DNA of 64,000 bases from positions 124,001 through 188,000 of IMG/VR virus record IMGVR_UViG_3300031857_024884. One strand, written 5' to 3'. The position numbers were made by a program, and so were the translations under genes. This DNA comes from a virus. The notes under the pieces are model-generated. The model was not told the origin of the DNA, ran no database searches, and saw only the letters and a program-made list of their open reading frames with translations. Positions 41,174-49,060 of this stretch are shown in pieces (position 1 is the stretch's first letter; each line of letters begins with the position of its first letter).

Positions 41174-42027
41174 TTTTTTTGAGTAATTAAAATTTCATTA
41201 ATTTTTTTTCCGTAAGAATTTGATGAAAAATAATTTAAATATAAATCATAGCATTTTTTTTGTCGTTTAATCACATCTTCCTGAGAAGAATTTTCCCAAA
41301 AATTTAAAACCGAATCTAATAATTTTTTTGGATTATCCTCAATAAAAATATATTCATTCCAATTTATTTCGTCTTCAAAAGGCAAACACGTATTATCGTT
41401 AATTAAAATCGGAATTCTACCCATTGACAAAACCTCATAAAATCTCATTGAGAAATTTCCAACCCCTCGATTACAAATCGTAAAATGAGAATCGTTTATA
41501 TTTTTTTTAAATTCATCAATCAAAGTTTTATCACCGGGTTTACCTCCCCAAAATTTATCTCTAATAATAAAATTAGTATTTATTGAATCTGAGTTTTTAA
41601 ATTCTTCGCATGTAATTTTTCTTTTAGTGAAATCACCGCAAAAATAACCACAAAATCCAATATTTGGTTTTTTTTCTTTTAAAAGGGGTTCAAATTTAAA
41701 CTTTAAATCTTCTTCAATTATATGAGGTAATACAAATTCATTATTTTTTTTATTTTTTTTATTTGTTGATGTTCTGAACAATATCGTGTTTTTTTTTAGT
41801 TTTAATTCAGATTCACAATCCGATATTAAAAATGTAACGTATTTTTTATTATCAATATTATTTAATCCTAATAAATTATTTATCCTATCAATATCTATCA
41901 TCCCTGTAGGAATAACTCCATTAATAATATAGTCACATTTAGTAATATCCACCTCTATATGCTCAACATTTTTTTTAAAAAAATTAAAAGTGAAATTATT
42001 TTCTGCATTGAAAAAAAGTTTTAACAT
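41161..42027 (-). CDS. exostosin-like glycosyltransferase
   Basis: 288 aa. The C-terminal segment SHFTICNRGVGNFSMRFYEVLSMGRIPILINDNTCLPF is the signature of exostosin/GT47-type enzymes (R-G-x-G-x-x-S-x-R-F-Y-E-x-L-x-x-G-R-I-P). It probably transfers a sugar onto a phage or host glycan. Other glycosyltransferases lie at 45.2-49.0 kb. It precedes the tRNA-Cys in orientation and ends inside the next promoter. Confidence 0.75.
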   Translation of the reverse strand: MLKLFFNAENNFTFNFFKKNVEHIEVDITKCDYIINGVIPTGMIDIDRINNLLGLNNIDNKKYVTFLISDCESELKLKKNTILFRTSTNKKNKKNNEFVLPHIIEEDLKFKFEPLLKEKKPNIGFCGYFCGDFTKRKITCEEFKNSDSINTNFIIRDKFWGGKPGDKTLIDEFKKNINDSHFTICNRGVGNFSMRFYEVLSMGRIPILINDNTCLPFEDEINWNEYIFIEDNPKKLLDSVLNFWENSSQEDVIKRQKKCYDLYLNYFSSNSYGKKINEILITQKNLAD

Positions 42028-42041
42028 GTTTTTATTTTTTG

Positions 42042-42112
42042 AGTTCCGAGTAAGAATCGAACTTACTTAAAAGGTTTTGCAGACCTTCTCCTAACCAATC
42101 GGACATCGGAAC
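42042..42112 (-). tRNA. tRNA-Cys (GCA)
   Basis: Perfect acceptor GTTCCGA/TCGGAAC, anticodon arm AAGGT-CTGCAAA-ACCTT and T arm GTAAG-TTCGATT-CTTAC. Discriminator T73 is the expected identity base for tRNA-Cys. CCA is not encoded. Confidence 0.95.
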
Positions 42113-42228
42113 AAAATTAGGAAAGTAGAAGATGGGTGAGTGGACATCTACTTTTACGATTGGCATTACTTTGACTTCATTCAGTCCCCTCTCCCGCATG
42201 AGCAGTTTTCCCCAATCAACCTTTTTTA
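42113..42228 (-). other. structured non-coding leader before tRNA-Cys
   Basis: 116 bases with no reading frame. On the minus strand AAAGTAGATG...CATCTtCTACTTT forms a bulged hairpin and GACT-GAATGA-AGTC a small one. It may be a processed leader or a small RNA; nothing known is recognised. Confidence 0.4.
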
Positions 42229-42513
42229 TTATCCTTGATAACCTAAATCACTATGATTATGTCCCGAAAGTAAACCCTGTAACTCAATCATTTGTTCTGT
42301 AACCTCTTCTTTGGTTAGATGACCTTTAATGTCTTCGTCACAACTTCTCCATATTTCAAAAGTATTTACCCCATCACCGTACAACCCCATTCCACCACCT
42401 ACTACTGAAATCTTATGACCATTTTCAAAAATCATTTTTGCGTGAGTTGCTCCACCAATATTTCCGTGAGATTTAAACTCTAAATCCTCGAATGTCAATG
42501 TTTTATTTTTCAT
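42229..42513 (-). CDS. hypothetical protein, 94 aa
   Basis: Start MKNKTLTFEDLEFKSH at 42513, the ATG that lies just after the upstream stop. The body is Gly/His-rich (GNIGGATHAKMIF, VVGGGMGLYGDG) and ends LLSGHNHSDLGYQG. Not recognised. Probably co-transcribed with the 110-aa gene. Confidence 0.5.
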   Translation of the reverse strand: MKNKTLTFEDLEFKSHGNIGGATHAKMIFENGHKISVVGGGMGLYGDGVNTFEIWRSCDEDIKGHLTKEEVTEQMIELQGLLSGHNHSDLGYQG

Positions 42514-42514
42514 A

Positions 42515-42847
42515 TTAATATGCTCTTGTTGGTCTATTTTGATTCTGTTCAAATGTTGCACTTTCCCACTCATCGTCCTCATGATTTGTAATGTTGTGGA
42601 AGTATCTTGCTAAGTTATCCGCAATTTCTACTAATGTATCATCACCACTCCAATTACGAATCGTACAATCATTTCCAATTCTACCTAACATTCCTCCACC
42701 TAAATAGTTTTGATAGGCGGTCATTTTTTCACCAGGGTAACCCCATTCTGATAAACTTATCTCAACTCCACCACCTCTATGAGACGCTTGGATTCTTAAT
42801 GTCGTGTCTTCAATTTTTTCGATGATTTCTTGTGTTAATTTTGTCAT
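42515..42847 (-). CDS. hypothetical protein, 110 aa
   Basis: Helical N-terminus (TQEIIEKIEDTTLRIQAS) then a Gly/Asp-rich region (YLGGGMLGRIGNDCTIRNWSGDD). Not recognised. Its promoter cassette (42848-42914), with TATCTTTG at 42873-42880, is duplicated exactly before the 125-aa gene. Confidence 0.5.
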   Translation of the reverse strand: MTKLTQEIIEKIEDTTLRIQASHRGGGVEISLSEWGYPGEKMTAYQNYLGGGMLGRIGNDCTIRNWSGDDTLVEIADNLARYFHNITNHEDDEWESATFEQNQNRPTRAY

Positions 42848-42914
42848 ATTGTTATTGTTTTTATTTATAATACAAAGATACTAATTGTTTTCTAATCTGC
42901 CAAATTTATTTTTA
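42848..42914. repeat. 67-bp duplicated promoter cassette, copy 1
   Basis: Identical to 43296-43362; contains TATCTTTG and TTTGGCAGA. Unlike leaderless promoters here, it has a ~30-base A-rich leader. Confidence 0.9.
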
Positions 42915-43289
42915 GATAAATTCTTTAATTCTCTCAACTTTTGATTTGAAAGTTGTATCGTAATACTTATCAAAAGTTTTTTTGGTAAAGTTCCAATTAA
43001 CTTCACTATGGATTTTTTGTCTATCGTCCCAATTCATACCATCATTTTTCATTAAATGAGCACTAATTGAAACTGATACTTCGTTAAGACCTACAATCCG
43101 AACAGAAACTTTTAATGTTGGATTATATAAACTTCTTTCCTCATATCCTTTTCTTGGGTCAACAGTAAATCCTTTATTCTTGAAACTTTTAATTACAAAA
43201 TCAATCATTTCTTCTTTGAGTCCCTTTTTAAGGGTTTTCATTTCTTTCTTTAACTCTGTAATTCTTGTGATTTTATTTAGTGTGGTCAT
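42912..43289 (-). CDS. hypothetical protein, 125 aa
   Basis: Basic helical N-terminus (ITELKKEMKTLKKGLKEEM), then an alpha/beta part with LKVSVRIVGLNEVSVSISAHL and a Lys-rich end. Not recognised. Expressed from the second copy of the 67-bp promoter cassette. Confidence 0.5.
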   Translation of the reverse strand: MTTLNKITRITELKKEMKTLKKGLKEEMIDFVIKSFKNKGFTVDPRKGYEERSLYNPTLKVSVRIVGLNEVSVSISAHLMKNDGMNWDDRQKIHSEVNWNFTKKTFDKYYDTTFKSKVERIKEFI

Positions 43290-43295
43290 ATTGTT

Positions 43296-43362
43296 ATTGT
43301 TATTGTTTTTATTTATAATACAAAGATACTAATTGTTTTCTAATCTGCCAAATTTATTTTTA
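43296..43362. repeat. 67-bp duplicated promoter cassette, copy 2
   Basis: Exact copy of 42848-42914, overlapping the stop of the next gene upstream by three bases. Confidence 0.9.
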
Positions 43363-43560
43363 CTTTTCTAAATAATGTTCAATATTATCCTTTTTTAATG
43401 TCCATTTTTTAAATTTATCGGATATTCCATTGAAGTAATGAGAGTCTAAAGTGTCATTAATAAAATCAATTACCATTTCTTCTTGTGTAGTTTCGTCAGT
43501 AATTCCTAATTCTTTAAGTCTATCTAAAACTCCATCGGGTATGTTTAATGTTATTTTCAT
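43360..43560 (-). CDS. small hypothetical protein, 66 aa
   Basis: Start MKITLNIPDGVLDRLKELG at 43560; TATCTTTG-TATT precedes it, so the mRNA is leaderless. The N-terminal strand plus helix (ITLNIPDGVLDRLKELGI) resembles a ribbon-helix-helix DNA-binding segment, but the second helix is not clear. A transcription regulator is possible. Confidence 0.5.
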   Translation of the reverse strand: MKITLNIPDGVLDRLKELGITDETTQEEMVIDFINDTLDSHYFNGISDKFKKWTLKKDNIEHYLEK

Positions 43561-43596
43561 AATACAAAGATACAAAATGTTTTTTAATCCACCAAA

Positions 43597-44214
43597 TTAA
43601 TTTCCTGATTCGATTTGTCTTATGGCAAGTTCTATTAATTTATCATCACCATTCGCATCATACTCAGATTTTAAGTTTGACCCAAAAAGTCTTGCCACAC
43701 CTTGCCACATAAAGGCTGAGAATCTACCTCTAAGTTTTTTAACAAGTTCATAAGACGTATTACCAGTCTGTCTATCAATCAATTTGATTAATATTTTACC
43801 TTGTTTCATCGACAATTTTTTTAATTCTTCTCCGAATTGTTTTTGTAATTGGTCTTCGGCGTATTTCATATAGTCATCACGGTCATCTTCGTCTTGTATT
43901 TTACTTAACGCAACCTCATATTCTTTTAGTTTTGCCGATGCTAATATTGCGTATGGGTACACTTTTCTTACATTGAATTTAACCACATCCCATTGTTCTC
44001 TTTGTCTTCTTGTGGCAAAAACCATATCAGTTTGGATAGTTACCATACTTAAATTAACCACAGGTAAGGTATCTCCATTGATTACAATTGCTTGTAATTT
44101 TGTTCCTTTTTTAGGGGGTTCGGGTTGATTGTCAGGGGTTGCTGAAACACTAACAGAAGATAGTAATACCATTGCTCCCGTAAGTAACGCTGTTTTATAT
44201 TTATTTGTTTTCAT
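43597..44214 (-). CDS. DUF4294-family secreted protein
   Basis: 205 aa with a signal peptide (ALLTGAMVLLSSVSVSA). The core (VRKVYPYAILASAKLKEYE, KQGKILIKLIDRQTGNTSYELVKKLRGRFSAFMWQ, ARLFGSNLKSEYDANG) is that of DUF4294, a family I know from Bacteroidetes chromosomes, function unknown. So this looks like a host gene taken up by the phage. Leaderless promoter TACCTTTG-TATT-ATG at 44219-44226 with TTTGGCGGA. Confidence 0.8.
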   Translation of the reverse strand: MKTNKYKTALLTGAMVLLSSVSVSATPDNQPEPPKKGTKLQAIVINGDTLPVVNLSMVTIQTDMVFATRRQREQWDVVKFNVRKVYPYAILASAKLKEYEVALSKIQDEDDRDDYMKYAEDQLQKQFGEELKKLSMKQGKILIKLIDRQTGNTSYELVKKLRGRFSAFMWQGVARLFGSNLKSEYDANGDDKLIELAIRQIESGN

Positions 44215-44218
44215 AATA

Positions 44219-44250
44219 CAAAGGTATGAAGTTTTTATTAATCCGCCAAA
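44219..44250 (-). promoter_or_regulatory. leaderless host-type promoter of the DUF4294 gene
   Basis: TACCTTTG 44219-44226, TTTGGCGGA 44242-44250. Confidence 0.75.
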
Positions 44251-44256
44251 TTTATT

Positions 44257-44520
44257 TTAATATTTGTTCAAAATATCTTTAATTGTCTGAATATCAGTAG
44301 AATCCATTTGTTGTCTGATTTTGGACATTTTATCCAACATTTTAAACCATTCTTCATCAAAGAAAGATAGGTGTTGACCAGGAAAAATATCTATAATATT
44401 TGCTAAATGACCGTCTTCTTTAAGATACTTAATTAATTGTTTTATTTCTTTTGGACTACAAGATGATAAGTATTCACCTGCATCAACATCTACTTCTACA
44501 TCAACTGATACGTATGCCAT
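44257..44520 (-). CDS. hypothetical protein, 87 aa
   Basis: Starts MAYVSVDVEVDVDAGEYLSSCSPKEIKQLIKYL; the N-terminal VDVEVDVD strand followed by CSPKEI is seen in small phage proteins of unknown role. Soluble and acidic. It follows the archaemetzincin gene by one base and is likely co-transcribed with it. Confidence 0.5.
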   Translation of the reverse strand: MAYVSVDVEVDVDAGEYLSSCSPKEIKQLIKYLKEDGHLANIIDIFPGQHLSFFDEEWFKMLDKMSKIRQQMDSTDIQTIKDILNKY

Positions 44521-44521
44521 A

Positions 44522-45145
44522 TTATTTATTTAAAAAGTTTTTACATTTATTACAAAAATCACCACTATCGTATTGGTCATTATAAATAGCCATGATACAA
44601 GTTAAGTTATTACAGTGATGTAAACCTAAAGTATGTCCAAGTTCATGTATTAAAGTCTCTTTCATATAAGATTTATCACTTTTAACAACAACCGCCTTAC
44701 CGTAAGTGGTTGTATAACCCCTAAGTTCTAATGTTCCTCGATATAAGTTTTTATTGGTTAAAAATATAGTTCTTGTGTTAAGGTTATTATATTTAACCAT
44801 AACCTCATGACTTTCAATAACAGACTGATTACCATTAAGATATAGTTCGTTAGATATTTCTAAATTTTCTGAAATAACACATTTATAACCATAAAACTCA
44901 TTTATAACTTTTGACGCGTATTCTAAGTCAGATTGACTAACATAACCTAATCCTCTGATTATGATAGTTTTATTTGGGTCATAATATTTCTGACCATTAT
45001 TATTAATAGGGTGTTCATAATGATTACAAACGTGAACACTTGTTTCTTGATTAGCGAGTTCAATTTGAGATTTTTCTGTATTCTTGTTTACGCAAGATGT
45101 TAGTAGTACAGAAGCCACTATTGCGGTTTTGATTAATGTTTTCAT
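44522..45145 (-). CDS. archaemetzincin-like zinc metalloprotease lipoprotein
   Basis: 207 aa from the ATG at 45145. Lipoprotein signal (IVASVLLTSC). The C-terminus carries the full archaemetzincin signature: HELGHTLGLHHC, four residues, C-I-M, then FCNKCKNFL, i.e. the extended zinc motif plus the four-Cys structural site. M54 peptidases are known mainly from archaea, vertebrates and some bacteria; a phage-coded, lipid-anchored form is unusual. Leaderless promoter at 45150-45157. Confidence 0.8.
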   Translation of the reverse strand: MKTLIKTAIVASVLLTSCVNKNTEKSQIELANQETSVHVCNHYEHPINNNGQKYYDPNKTIIIRGLGYVSQSDLEYASKVINEFYGYKCVISENLEISNELYLNGNQSVIESHEVMVKYNNLNTRTIFLTNKNLYRGTLELRGYTTTYGKAVVVKSDKSYMKETLIHELGHTLGLHHCNNLTCIMAIYNDQYDSGDFCNKCKNFLNK

Positions 45146-45219
45146 ACTACAAAGATACATATTTAATTATAATAACCAAAAAAAATATATATAAAAAATA
45201 TGTTAAAATTTTTGTTTAT

Positions 45220-47703
45220 TTAAAATTTTTTTTTATTTGACTGTATATTAGGTAAATTTTTTCTTCTTTCAGGTTTGTCTGGTAGTATTATTTTTAATAA
45301 TTCAGAATTAATTCCTTTTTTCTTTTCAATTAATTCGTTCCTATTTTTAGGAGTATTTTCTCTAATAGGTTTGATTGACGACTTAACATCATAAACCCCT
45401 TTTTTTGAAATTACTTCATTTATTTTGTCATAATTAATCTCCGTTCTTGTGTGGGTATTACCAACAATGTTGTTAACTAAATTTCTGGATTTATTACGAT
45501 ACTCCTCAAACTCATTATTTTTATTGTTTAATTCATTAATATCCGTTTCAATATATGGAGATGTGATAAACATATCACAAGAATGTTTGGTTCTGTTTTT
45601 TTTACTTAAACCATAATAATAAGCTCTTAATTTTGAAGATAAGTTTGTTTCTGGGTGGACTGTTAGACTATTGGGATGAATTCTCCTCAAGAAAGAAATT
45701 GTTTTACCAACATAAAATTTAATATTTTTTTTGTAAAATCTGGCCATAAAATCGGAATCCGCCGCGCATCTCCACCCTTCAAAACCATTAAAATCTAAAA
45801 AAATTTCTTTATTAATTGCAAAAACACCTTCACCTAATTTGTTTGTCTTAATATTAGTATTAATATTTTTGATTTCATTTTCGTTTTTAAAATCAAAATA
45901 CATTGGTTTATACATTTTAAAATTATCTAAACTATCTATAATTTCAGGTATCATATGTTCTAACATAACATCATCCGAATCAAAAAATAATATTTTACTT
46001 GATGACGCGATTGATACTAAAGTGTTTTTTATAACATAAGGCCCTAAGTTTTTTTCAAAAAAGTAAAATTTAAATCGTCTATCAAATTTATTTTTTTTAA
46101 TATAATCCATTGTTTTTTTACAAGAATCAATTCCAATTAATACTTCACAATCTAAATCTTTAATAGATTTTAATATTGAATTAAAACAATCAGGTAAAAA
46201 TTCTACGTTGTTATAAGTCGGTATTATTATCGATATATTTTTTAAAGTCTTATCGTCCCGTAAACCTCTTCCTTTTTTAACGTTTCTATAAGTTTTGGTT
46301 AATATTTCATTAATATATATTTTATTTGGAACTGTATTATATAATTTTTTTGAAATTCTATAATCCCCATTTGTAAACGGCTCCCAATTTTGTTTATAAC
46401 CATTAGGAAACATAAACCCCATAGTATCAACTTGACTAAATACAGGTTCTTTACCAAAAAATTTATCTGAAGGTATTACTGTATGATTAAATTTTACTTT
46501 CCAAAAAAGCAAATCTTTTTCGGTTTTTATTTGATTAACAATGTTCATTAGACTTTTAGTATCTTCAAATACATCGTCATCATCCAAATACATAATATAT
46601 CCTTTTTTTACTTCGTTTTGTAAATCATTCATGTAAAGATTTGGTTTAAAAAACACACCATAATCCTGACCTATATCGCTTGGTTTTTCATACTCCTTTA
46701 AATTGATATAATCACACTCTATTTGTCTACATCTTTCTTTTAATACATAATCTTTAGTATTTTTAGTGTCTGTAGATGCTATTATGTTAATATTTTTATA
46801 AGTTTGACCTTCAATTGACTTAATACAATCTTTAAAAAATAAAGGTCTTTCAGATGTTCTAACTAAAATATTAATCAATGGTTTTTTATCCACCCATTTC
46901 TGTTTAACTAATTCAGTTAAATTATCATAATTATCAACATGGTGAAATATTCCATCATTAAATTTGTGATACCATTTAAAAAATGAATTAACTTCAGGAT
47001 TTAACTCATTACATTTTTTTGAAAAAATAATATTTTCCCCTCCAAAATATGCCGACAATATTAATTGTCCGCCATTAGATGAGATGTATTTTTCGCAATT
47101 AGCAAATATTTTTAATTGTATTTCGTTAATTGTTAAGTCGGGATATAATGACTGTAACTTATTAAAAGTTAATATTGAAGGGTATTTTTCTATAATTTTA
47201 AAGTCATTAAATTCTAAAGGTTCAAAATGGTCAAAATATCTTTTATCGTGATTTAAGTTTAAATAAACTATTTGGTAATTTTCATTCAACATTGAAAATA
47301 ATTTATCTAACGTATTTAAATCTAAATAATTAATTGGTTTTTCTCCCCATTCGTTATTATACCTATTAAAAATAACAATAGTTTCTTTTTCAAATTTAAT
47401 ACTTTTATCTTTATAAAATTCTTTTAACGGTGGAGGAGAAAAGTATTCCCAATCTAATTCATTTCTATGAATATTAATATTTGGGAATTTTTCATTTTTT
47501 AATTTTAAAACATTATCCCAACTCCTTTTTTCATTTATTTCTGTGTGCTTTGGACTAAAAAAATACAAGCATTTTGTGTCAAACCCCGATATTGTTTCTG
47601 ATAAATTACCTTCTTTATATAATTTATAAGCATAAGGTAATACTGATATTAATTCATATCCAAATTCAACACATTTAGAATTTATAATTTTATTACTACT
47701 CAT
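45220..47703 (-). CDS. large multidomain glycosyltransferase
   Basis: 827 aa. Part 1 (~1-280) resembles a GT-B-type enzyme (CVEFGYELISVLPYAYKLY, YISSNGGQLILSAYFGG). Part 2 (~285-480) is GT-A-like with NILVRTSERPLFFKDCIKSI and the metal site YIMYLDDDDVF. Part 3 (~490-720) is GT2: ISIIIPTYNNVEFLPDCFNSI, LIGIDSC, ILFFDSDDVM and WRCAADSDFMARFY. Three sugar-transfer modules in one chain suggest synthesis of a phage-specific glycan, on virion proteins or DNA bases; the acceptor cannot be told. Confidence 0.8.
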   Translation of the reverse strand: MSSNKIINSKCVEFGYELISVLPYAYKLYKEGNLSETISGFDTKCLYFFSPKHTEINEKRSWDNVLKLKNEKFPNINIHRNELDWEYFSPPPLKEFYKDKSIKFEKETIVIFNRYNNEWGEKPINYLDLNTLDKLFSMLNENYQIVYLNLNHDKRYFDHFEPLEFNDFKIIEKYPSILTFNKLQSLYPDLTINEIQLKIFANCEKYISSNGGQLILSAYFGGENIIFSKKCNELNPEVNSFFKWYHKFNDGIFHHVDNYDNLTELVKQKWVDKKPLINILVRTSERPLFFKDCIKSIEGQTYKNINIIASTDTKNTKDYVLKERCRQIECDYINLKEYEKPSDIGQDYGVFFKPNLYMNDLQNEVKKGYIMYLDDDDVFEDTKSLMNIVNQIKTEKDLLFWKVKFNHTVIPSDKFFGKEPVFSQVDTMGFMFPNGYKQNWEPFTNGDYRISKKLYNTVPNKIYINEILTKTYRNVKKGRGLRDDKTLKNISIIIPTYNNVEFLPDCFNSILKSIKDLDCEVLIGIDSCKKTMDYIKKNKFDRRFKFYFFEKNLGPYVIKNTLVSIASSSKILFFDSDDVMLEHMIPEIIDSLDNFKMYKPMYFDFKNENEIKNINTNIKTNKLGEGVFAINKEIFLDFNGFEGWRCAADSDFMARFYKKNIKFYVGKTISFLRRIHPNSLTVHPETNLSSKLRAYYYGLSKKNRTKHSCDMFITSPYIETDINELNNKNNEFEEYRNKSRNLVNNIVGNTHTRTEINYDKINEVISKKGVYDVKSSIKPIRENTPKNRNELIEKKKGINSELLKIILPDKPERRKNLPNIQSNKKKF

Positions 47704-47764
47704 AAGATACTTTATTTATATATATAATATAGATGTTATTATTGTTATAATAAATAAAAAAATA

Positions 47765-48349
47765 ATGATAGATATTATTACTGTAACCTACGGTCAAGAT
47801 GAAAATTTAAAATGTTTCATTAATTCTATTAAATCTCAAACAGATAATAGATGGAGACTTTTTATAATACATGACGGACTTAATGAAAAGCTAAAAAATG
47901 ATTTAACTAAAAATAATTATTTAATAGATGAAAAAATTGTTTTTATTGAGTACCCTAATAGAACTCAAAAATATGGTCATATTTTAAGAGGGTGGGGATT
48001 AGAGAATTTGGTAAATAACGAATATGTTTTAATAACTAATGGGGATAATTATTATACCCCAAATATGGTAAATGAAGTTCTTTCAAGAAATGAAGATTTT
48101 ATTTATTTTAATTGTGTACATTCTCATAAAACAATCAATAACAATAATAAAACGGATTATGGTTTTTTAGATGCGAAACTAAATAGAGGATGGATTGATA
48201 TTGGTTCTGCGGTAATTAAAACAAAAGTTGCAAAAAATATTGGTTTTAATTCTACTGAATTTGCCGCCGATTGGTTTTATTTTGAAGAAATTTTAAAAAC
48301 TAGACCATCAATTTATAAAATTGATAAAGTATTATTTGTACACAACTAA
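47765..48349 (+). CDS. GT2-family glycosyltransferase
   Basis: 194 aa. MIDIITVTYGQDENLKCFINSIKSQ, FIIHDG and YVLITNGDNYYTPNMV are GT2 motifs with NGDN in place of the DxD. Short for the family, so it may be catalytic core only. Its stop overlaps the next ATG by one base (TAATG), so the two are coupled. Divergent from the 827-aa enzyme. Confidence 0.75.
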   Translation: MIDIITVTYGQDENLKCFINSIKSQTDNRWRLFIIHDGLNEKLKNDLTKNNYLIDEKIVFIEYPNRTQKYGHILRGWGLENLVNNEYVLITNGDNYYTPNMVNEVLSRNEDFIYFNCVHSHKTINNNNKTDYGFLDAKLNRGWIDIGSAVIKTKVAKNIGFNSTEFAADWFYFEEILKTRPSIYKIDKVLFVHN

Positions 48350-48960
48350 TGGAAGATTTTGAAATTTTAACCGTTCATTATAAAACACCGGAGTTAATTT
48401 ATAAACAATACTCCACCGTTAGAGAATTTTATCCTAATACAAAATATACTGTTATAGATGGTAGTGATAATGGGGAAATTTATTTTAAAGATTTGGAAGA
48501 AAGTGATACTAATTTTAACGTAAAAAGATTTGGTTATAATATTCATCATGGACCTGGTATGGATTATGGGATTAGAACATCACAATTTAATTATTTATTG
48601 ATTATTGATAGTGATGTTACTTTAAAAAAACCGTTAGTTTACGAAATGTTTAAAGTTTTTAAGGGGTATTCTGTGGGTAAAAAAATTATTATGGATAGTA
48701 CTGGACATGAATTTAATCAAAAACCTGATAGAGATAAAAATTCGTTTATTTATGAGTACATACATCCTTACTGTATGTTAATATCCAAAAAAAGATATCT
48801 TGATTTCCATCCTTTTATTAAACATGGTTCACCATGTATTAAATCTATGATAGACGTTTATAACAAAAAATGTCTTAATGAATTGACAGATTTTAAAATT
48901 ACTGACTATATTGAGTTAAAAACTAAAGGCACTAGGTCTGTTTGGGGTTTAAATATATAA
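48349..48960 (+). CDS. GT2-like glycosyltransferase
   Basis: 203 aa. FEILTVHYKTPELIYKQYSTV, YTVIDGSDNG and YLLIIDSDVTLKKPLV give the GT-A fold with a DSD metal site. Second gene of the pair, followed by a terminator. Probably works with the 827-aa and 194-aa enzymes on one glycan. Confidence 0.75.
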   Translation: MEDFEILTVHYKTPELIYKQYSTVREFYPNTKYTVIDGSDNGEIYFKDLEESDTNFNVKRFGYNIHHGPGMDYGIRTSQFNYLLIIDSDVTLKKPLVYEMFKVFKGYSVGKKIIMDSTGHEFNQKPDRDKNSFIYEYIHPYCMLISKKRYLDFHPFIKHGSPCIKSMIDVYNKKCLNELTDFKITDYIELKTKGTRSVWGLNI

Positions 48961-48984
48961 TTTTATAGATATATTATAAAAACC

Positions 48985-49010
48985 AAAAAGGTGTCTCTCG
49001 ACACCCTTTT
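48985..49010 (+). terminator. terminator after the glycosyltransferase pair
   Basis: AAGGTGTC / GACACCCTTTT with loop TCTC. Confidence 0.8.
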
Positions 49011-49060
49011 AGTAGATTTAAACCCCCCCTTTCTTTTTAACGGTTTATTCCAATCTATAT

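Noticed and set aside
42113-42228. Hammerhead ribozyme (ACTGAATGA resembles CTGATGA)
   Set aside because: The core has an extra base and no matching GAAA strand and stems were found.
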